Below are positions 51,901 to 60,900 of a DNA stretch of 64,000 nucleotides, piece by piece. Made by a program: the position numbers and the translations under genes. Source of the DNA: Helochares maculicollis (lineage: Eukaryota > Arthropoda > Insecta > Coleoptera > Hydrophilidae); NCBI GenBank assembly GCA_033557835.1, contig JAWQRO010000020.1, positions 16,514 to 80,513 of the forward strand, written 5' to 3'. Positions within the stretch are counted from its first letter, which is position 1. Each line of letters starts with the position of its first letter. The notes below the pieces were generated by a model. That model did no database searches, was not told where the DNA came from, and saw nothing but the letters and a program-made list of their open reading frames with translations.

Positions 51901-54900
51901 TTAATATCGCCCTAACAGTGTTAAAAAAATACAAATGCTGAAATAAAAGTGTAACATTTGCAAGAACATGGCCTTTTTTATTTTTTTAATATTATTATTA
52001 TTTATTAAATGGATACATTATGGATACTGATGTGTAAGAAGAGTGTCCGGGGGCATCACAGCTAGGCTAAAAATTTGAAAAACGTCTCAACCGAACATCC
52101 ACATTTGCACCGGCCATGGCGAAATGTAGATACCAGGAAGGACTGCCAACAAAACGAAAAACTGCTTCTAATCTAGGCTTTTGGGAAACAAAATCTCACA
52201 CAAAATGTCGTTACCAATGTACACGGATTAATAATGGATATGTTAAAAAACAGCAAATTAAAAGCTGAGCTGAGATTAAGCGACAGTTAGTCCATTGTAC
52301 TGTGCACGAGTGCTGACTTACTTGTCCTTATACAGCTGCGTCGGTGCCAAAGTAGAAGTAAGTATTACGTTTATATGTACAAGGGTTAAATGGGACTTGT
52401 TTAAGTTTTATTAAGTACTTATTAATGCACCGTATGTGTATGATACTATCGTATTTTTTAATTTTTTTTTTCAAAAAATAGTAAAGACACACTGTGTGTA
52501 ATATGAATTTTGCAGCTGCATTCTTCGTGCGGTAAGCACTTAAACAGGACCATGGTGCCACGTTGTTAACAAGCTGAAAACTAAAAGCTTCTGCATAGTT
52601 ATTAGAAAAGTTAATTTCACTCGAAAACTAAATATGTACACTAGAGAAATGCGAAAGCTCTTTACAGCTCTTTCGGAAAAATCCGACGGATCAAGCCTGA
52701 AAGCTCGACTATTTATCGTGTGGAAAGTGGCAAGGAGGATAACATAAAAAGCTTCAAAAGGGAAGGTATAACTTACTATCGAAGTTGAGACTAATTGTTG
52801 CGTTGCTTTCTCCCAACTCGTTCTTTGCAGTCACCTTGTATTTGCCAGCATCCTCAACAGTAACGTTTTGAATTTCAAGTGTTGCAAAGTACGAGTGTCC
52901 ATCTTTGTCTATCCTTAACTGAAATGCAAGTTGAAAAAAAAACATTTTAAAACTGCTTGTGTGAGTTTCCCGAACGAAAAGCTTGTTAGAAATGCGGGAG
53001 GCGTGGTGAATTTTCGCGGCCAAAATGTAATTTAACGATGCATTTTTGGGAACGAGTTATGTTGCTTTACGCAATAAGAATTCCAGTGAAAAACTCATTC
53101 ACCAATTCCAATTTTCTAACCAAAATTTCTATTCGAAGAAATAAATAAATTTCTATAAATAATTTCAGTGGAGAATTTCCGCTATAAATTTTGTACACTG
53201 GTTTACAGAACAAAATTTTTATGGTAAGCTCCATGATGCATACCTTAAAGTAATTTATTTATATTTCGCTATTTATAAAAACGTCGATGGCAACTTGCAA
53301 ATAAATATTTGATAGGCTGATAGTTTGTGCCAAATGACTCCTCAAACTCTTGATTTTTTTTCATTTCAATTTTGAGTGTCAAAATAAATGAGAATAGAAA
53401 CAAAAGCCTGTCGCGGTCTACGATTCTCATTCTCATTCTCATTCCTCTCTACAAGTTGCTCGAAGTAAGTACCCTTAGCTATAAATAAGCCAATTTCGGG
53501 AATCATAGCTGGTGAATTTGAAATCTGACAATTAGCTTAGGTCTGCAAATTGCTTGAATTTCACAAATGTATCCTAAACGCAGCGTCAAAATTTGCAAAG
53601 CTAACACATCTGGTGATGAACGAAAAGTTTACAAATTTTTCTAAACAATATTTTACCTCTGTTCTGATTTCTAACGGAATACTCATTTTTCAATTTGTTC
53701 TGGTAAACAATTTAATTAGCCTATTTTAATGAATATTTTTTAGCTTCAGTGATCTAAAACCAAAATCTAGGTGCATTTTTATTTGAATTTATTTTGTAGA
53801 TTGCCTGATTTGTACAAGTTACAATAGTAGATGTGTTCTGAATTAATAAATAAGTGGCACAGGAATGCTGTACATTACTTTTAATAAGTCTTTAGCATAT
53901 CCACAATCACGCAAAATCATTCACTTATCTGTTTTAGTTAACAAGATAGGTTTGTATTTTATAGTAAAATAATAGTGGAAGAGTTTGAAACAACTTCCAC
54001 TTTACGTGGCAAACTCCTTCGTGTTAGTTTCATATGGTGAATTTTTGGCAATGATTTCACATTCAATTCTACTTGAGAAACAGAACGGAGGCTTATTTAA
54101 ATTATCTACGCTTTAATATTTCTAAATTCTGCTAATTATGTAATTTGACGTATATTCGTAATGCTGGATAGGAAAAGTCAGTAAATATAATCCTTTGGTC
54201 AGTTTTGTTATCAAAAACGTTTCCAAAGAAAATCTGCATAGTCTAATCAATACATATTCCAATTTTGACCAGTTCTTCATAATTAATTCCTCAATTTGTC
54301 TCGCAAGTCGAGCCAAGGTGAGCAACACGGATTATTTTATAAAAAAAGTTGAACTCCAAAGAAAATAATTTCGTGTGCCGCAATTATAAATTGTGGTACC
54401 ATCTGTTACCAATTTAGAGTTTTTAACTTAGAACGCTGTAAACTTAAAAAATGTTGCCAATGAAAACTGTGCGCCTAAGTCGCAATGGATATTCGTTCCA
54501 CCGCCACCAACAAGTACAACAATAAATTCATAAGTGTTGGGTACCACGTCAAACTAGACATATCCTCTATAATGATTATTTTTTAATCTGATAATCTACT
54601 AGAATAGACTGGACTGAACTTATTTGTAATAAACACTTATTGCACAGGATACAATTGTAAAAGTTTTTAATTCCATTTACTTTTATGCTAAGAGCAGTAG
54701 TTAAATATTGTCGGTACTACCATCTCTATACGACTGAATGCAGTATTTATACTAGGCAGTTCATAACTGGTTGAACTGTTTGAAAATTGATACGCTCTCT
54801 ATATAGCATTGGTGACGTCGTTATTCAGAACTCAGCTCGAGAATTTTTTTAGACAGTACGACCGATATTGTGAATTTATAAATCTAAAGAATGTTCGGTC

Positions 54901-57900
54901 TCTAAATTTCGCTGTTTCAATGTAAAACAAAGATTTTCCAAATGAAATGTCTCCTGAAAGACATAATGGACAACGGTTGTTTAAATGTACAATTTTCTAG
55001 ATTTTTGACTATAGTGACCTTCTGGGCGGTCAAATTTTTCAGTGTCATGATAAGTTTTCGCCCAATGATTATTTCATGGCAACTTTTCATACCGATTTTT
55101 TCCCTACATCTTCTGTACAATTAATCATGACCAGAAAGTTGGGCAAGAGATTTGTGCCAGGTATTTTTATGACTGAATAAAATTTGTACTGTAACGAAAA
55201 ATCAACGCAAGACTCGTTGATGGCAGAAAGCAAACCAAATTTGATGTTTTTTGAAAATTTTCACCGTGAGTATATCCGTTGTCGTAGAAGATATATTTAT
55301 AGTATTTAATAGCAGTATTTTCTTCAGCACACTGCAATACTCTTTAGTACTTTGTAGTACTCTGCAATCGATTCTATCCTATTTTCTTTAGAAATCTTTT
55401 TACATAAAAATTAACGGAACTTTTCATGGTTTTACACACGTGCCTACAAGTGCAATTTTATCCAGTTTGGTAGGAAAAAATCGATGCAGGATATTTCTAA
55501 CAACATATTTTAGCGGCAGGCACAACTAAGTACAAATCCGGACAGACAGTGATTTACGCTTTTTTTTTGTTTTCACATTACATTTTTATTTACACGGTAC
55601 TCAAGCTTACCTAGAGTCATAATATGTATGTTTCATTGTGAATTTTTAAAATCCAAAGAATGTTCAGTCTCTAAATTTCTCTGTTCCAATGTAAAACAAA
55701 GATTTTTCAAATGAAATACCACCTCTTTAATTATAGACTTTCTAAAAATGTCCTAAGACGATCTATTGTTGAAACATTTTAAAAGCATATCCACAAGAGA
55801 AATAAGAAATGAGAAATGAGTGAAATCTTTTCAAATTGCTAGTGACTATAGTGTTAAAATACTCTGCTATATCATATAGACTACTAGCCAAATAATTTCT
55901 ATTAGTAGCCTAATGCTTTATTTTTTGAGTCATTTTGGTTATTAGAAGAGATCTTATGTGAAGCGACTGAGCAAAATGCTTGTCGGCAATGCCTATGCAA
56001 CAAAAAATCTAGCTAGCAGAAACCTTCAGAAACAATTATCTGCTTTTTACCAGACGTACAAGTAGATTTCAGATAACAGAAAGTGCACCACTGCAGTCTG
56101 TGCTGTAATGATTTGATACGACCTATTTTGTTGAGTCACCGACAAGTTTCAGACACGCACTAGTGATAGGCTTAAAAAGTGTTCGCATCATTTTTCTGTT
56201 CAATACGTCGAAATTTATATCAAACAAAAGGCATTCATGGACAGCGTTAAGTTTTTATTTACATTTGAAGAAAACTGCTGCTGAATCATATCGATTACTT
56301 CGAAATGCTTATGGTGAACCTGCTCCATCGCAAGATACGTGTCAATGCTAGATTCACAGTTTCAAAGGTGGTGACTTCGATGGTGCAGACAAAGAATATA
56401 GAAAACCGCCAAGATATGGAATTCCAAGCATTGTTGGACGAAGGTGATTCGCAAGCACAAAAACAGCTCATACTGTACTTGGGTGACACTCAAGAAACTC
56501 TCTTCAAATTTCCTTGGAGAGATGGAAAAAATTCAAAAGACCGATAAATTGATAGATGGGATGAGCTGAACGACAGACAAAAGGAAAAGGGCAAACCATA
56601 AGTGAATTTTTGCTTGCTCGATACAAAACGAAGTCGTGTTAGCACCGTATAGTAGCAGGCGTAAAATGGATTTACTTTGAGAATCCCTAACGTGAGGAAT
56701 CATGATTAGACATATGGCAGAAAGATAATGATCTGTATTACGGGAGACCAGAGAGACGTGGTCTATCATGAGCCACTAAAACCTAGAGAAACGGTCATTA
56801 CTAAACGTTTCCAATAACAATGAACCAACATCAAACTTCAAACAAGGCTAGAATACCGAAAGACGCCACACAAAGATATTTTTCTTCATGACAATGCTGC
56901 ATCACGTATGGCAAAATCGGTTGTTGGCACATTGAAAGTATTCAGCTGGGAAGTTCTACCTCATGCGGCTTACTCACCATACTTGACTCCTTCTAATTAC
57001 CGATTATGAGTTTGCATCGGTTGATCACGTATTTGCTAAGCAGCATTTTATTCTCAAAATGTGAAAAAATGGCTCGACGAATGGTTCGCGGCAAACTATG
57101 ACTAAAATATTTCATATCGCTCTACCAGATTTAACGCGTTTATTTTCTTTTTAAAAGCTGCATTTCATACTCGTTCATCTGGTATATTTTGTATGGTGAC
57201 AAACACTGTTAAAATCGGAAAGGTATTCTGCAGCTGTCTATTCAATTCTGTCCAGTTGTAAAAGAAATTGTTAAAAGCTATCGCCGAGGAATCTGCAATA
57301 CTGCACAAACGGGTACTCATGAAATTATTATTCCATAGACAATAGTTCCACCACGAAAGAGTCTCATCGCAAATGCCATTTGGAAATTATAAAACTTACA
57401 CCGATGAAATTTATTCACAACTGAGTCACTACCGTTAACATAAAATATGATTTGCTGACTGAGTGTAAAACTTGTTGCCCGAGATATGAATTTCAGTCGC
57501 CAGTCACACTTATCTCAAGAATTCATTCTACCAATGCAATTTTATTCTACACTCCTTATCACGTTCTTGCCTAAGTGTAGCGCGAATAAAGTCAAATTAA
57601 ATCGTTATTTGGCAACTCTTCAAAACAAACTTGCCTCGAAATACTTGACGAATTTTTATTACAATTTTTCAGAAATGTCTCACGTGAAATTTTTATGCCG
57701 AACTTTTCAACATAAGTATCGATTTTTGCGCAATAGGACAAATTTATTGTGATTAATTATCCAATAGATATTTCATCATATTTTTCAAAATTTTTTAACT
57801 CGAACTTTCTGGGTAAAGTTATTGTCACTTGTTAGACAAAATTCTGTGAACAAACTTTTTATGACGTACCCTAAATTTTTCAGCATCAATTTTCTGCGAT

Positions 57901-60900
57901 ATGGTACCACACAAGTATATAGTTTTATTTGTCAGATTTCAAAATTCACAGCACTTTGTAAACTTTTTGAAATTCCAGTTTCTTAAATTTGGAGTGTGAT
58001 GAAATTTTAAAACCGTTACTATTTGACAGTCTTCCAGGCCCTCCATGTAAAATGATCAAATTTTAGATGTCTAAATTTTTGGTGCTCCAATTTCGCATCA
58101 CGGTGACACAGGCAAAGCATTCAAACCCAAAAATTAAAAATAGATTAGTAGCTAAAACTGCCATGCCAACAAGACAGCTCATTAATAAATAAACTATTAA
58201 TGCATCGTTATGCAGTACGTTCAACTTTATACTGCGTTTCCAATTTTACTATCGATTTGCAAAATTCACCACGCATTCCTGCAACGGAAATGCAAAATTT
58301 CTAACAACGTCCTTAAACAGTGTGAATCAATTAACGCATTTCAAGGTCAACCCTTAAGGTAGTCCCACCTCTAAAAGAGTTCAAGGTCACGCTGGATTTT
58401 ATGGGGCAATCCCTGTAAATCTGGCTTTGCAGGACCAAATTAAACAGGTGGTCGAAAACCAAATCCCATCTTGTTTTCCAGCCAAAAAATGATTAGTTCG
58501 GTCTCGAGCTCAGTTAAACTTATAAATAGACGCGACTGCTTCGCTCTAGGGGCATGAACGAAACATGCAAAACCCATCGAAAAAACAAACTCGCGGCAAA
58601 TATTTAAATAAAAATGTGCCTATGAGCACTTAAGTTTGCTGTTTAAAAATTCCACTGCCAAGGTATGTATATAGTGGAAATAAACATTATTTTTTCTTCC
58701 TCGAAAATCGTATCGAATAACCTAGTTGATGGTTAGAAAAGAAAATAGCAGGTGCTACATATGGGCCTCTAAAAATAACCCGGTGAGGTTGCCAAGAGAA
58801 AATCGTCGAAGCGCTTTTAAAATAGTTGCTGTGGTTCCTTATATTTTAATCTATTTCTTATCTATTTCATACGCTTCTACATTCTAACCCTAAAAAAGAG
58901 GCACGTACCTTATGGCGTGAATCTTCTGCGACGGCCGTTGTGTTGTGGAACCATGTTACGACTGGACGAGGGTCTGCTTGTATTCGACATTCAAAAAGAA
59001 GCCTTTTGCCATCTTCCTCTTGTCTTATAGAAGGTTTCTTCGCAAATGTAGGAGCAATACCATCAATTTGTCTAAAGGGCAGGGAAGAATCAGCAAAGTT
59101 TTATTTGGAAAAAAGTAACCTGATCCAGCCTAAGACGTTGCCTACTTTGGACACACTTAATTTCTTGTCGGGTGCAAAGTTTGCCCGAGAGGAAAGTCTC
59201 CATAGCCAAATTTCCTACTTGGACATTTGCTTTTGGGACAAAAAATAAGCAGCAATTTCTTGGTTAAAGAATTCTACCCAGCAAAAAATTTGTCTATGCA
59301 AAAATTTTCCGCGCAGAAGCAAAAGTTATTCTTCGTAAAGTTTTATTCGCGCAAAATAGTTTTGCATCAACACCATTCAAAAGTTATCCTAGCCGGAAAA
59401 TGTACATTACGACAAAACTGCTAAGTGAAACAAGCAGCAAAAATTTCGCTATAAATTTGCACATTAATGGGTCACTTTGATGTGCGTGTATAGGTGGGTG
59501 ACTTTATAAGCGACTTTCCCTGATGGAAATTTATGAGCAACTTTATGTGCAGCTTTATGGGTCACTTTTGCAACAAATATCTTTATGAAAAGACAACATT
59601 CCCGACCTTTGAGAAACTTCATGTAAATTCTAACAACTTTCGATTACCCGGCACAACATTCTCCCGTTTCAATCACCTTTTGTTTGTTCCGAGCGACTTT
59701 CGATTATTCCAGACAGCTTTTATTTGCGCGACTTTCATTTGTTTCAAGCAGCTTTCCGCATAGTTTTGACTTTCCAAACAATCCCATTTTATTTTAAAAG
59801 CTTTGGCGTTATGTGTTCCGATATAAATTTACTCTACGCAATTGTAACTAATTTTCGTTTCCTGCAGCTTTCAGTGGATAACTTTCATATACTCTGTTCA
59901 AACTTTATTTGATTCCGTCCCCAGATTAAAATTGACTCTTTCGACTTTTGAAACCATCTGACTACATTTAGTGGATCTAGGGCACACTGTTGACTATCAG
60001 GTTGCGTTCCAGTATTCTCAGACTATACATATTTTGAAGTCGCTGGATGTTTAGAGATACTTCCAGTTATGTTAAACTATTTTGGCTATTAGTAGTCATC
60101 TAGACTAATTTTGGAAGCTCCAGACAATCCTCATTTGTTTCAAAAACCATATATTCTAAGAAACAAATAATCGCGGTTTTCTGATTCTAAGCAAATGTGG
60201 CTGATTATATTCAATTGTGCTAAACGACTTCTAGTCATGTTCATCCAAAAAAAAATCGTGGTTTCAGGCACTCCTCCTTAGAATCGTTGCTTATTGCAGC
60301 AAGTGTCAAAAATATTTCAGTTGTTCCATTGTTGGGAACCATTTTGTAGATTACTTTCGGATAGTCGCCCGGTTACTTGGAGCTATCTCATATATTTTGT
60401 ATCTTTAAATGTTATTTGGTTGTTTAAAATTAGATTTGTGTCACTTCTCAAATGCCCTCGTTTTAGGCAATTTTTTATTGCTCAGCTCAACTTGTGCGCT
60501 ATGATAGACTATGACCGCTGCGGAAAAGTCTAAGTCGACCGAAATATGCAGATTTCCACTTGCTTGTACAGCAACTAATTCAGATTTCAGCTAATCCAGG
60601 TTTCGGACAATCCAAGTTTAGACCAATCTAAGTTTCGCCCAATCCAAATGATGACCAATCTAGATTTTGACCAATCCTTATTTCCATCAATCCAGATTTT
60701 GGCCAACTTAATCCGGAATCACAGCCAGTCCTGATTTTGGAAAATTCAGAATTCTGCCTGCTTAAATTTCGATTTAAATCAAGGGATTGAAACTAAATCT
60801 GGGACGCCTGGTCATTCTGAAAATCTCTTGAGCAGCTGGCATACAAGCTAATATAATTCATTGATTGGCACTTAGTTGTGGCTAACAAATTATTTATCGC

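Larger units (their letters stand above)
52919..58908. other. Projectin intron 3
   Basis: Six-kb intron that splits Ig2. It holds an ATTCTC microsatellite near 53420-53444, a pair of direct repeats at 54.9 and 55.6 kb, and a mariner relic at 56.2-57.1 kb. Nothing else recognised. Confidence 0.75.

Noticed and set aside
57486..57752. Plus-strand 88-codon frame downstream of the mariner relic
   Set aside because: Does not resemble mariner or any family known to me; AT-rich chance frame.
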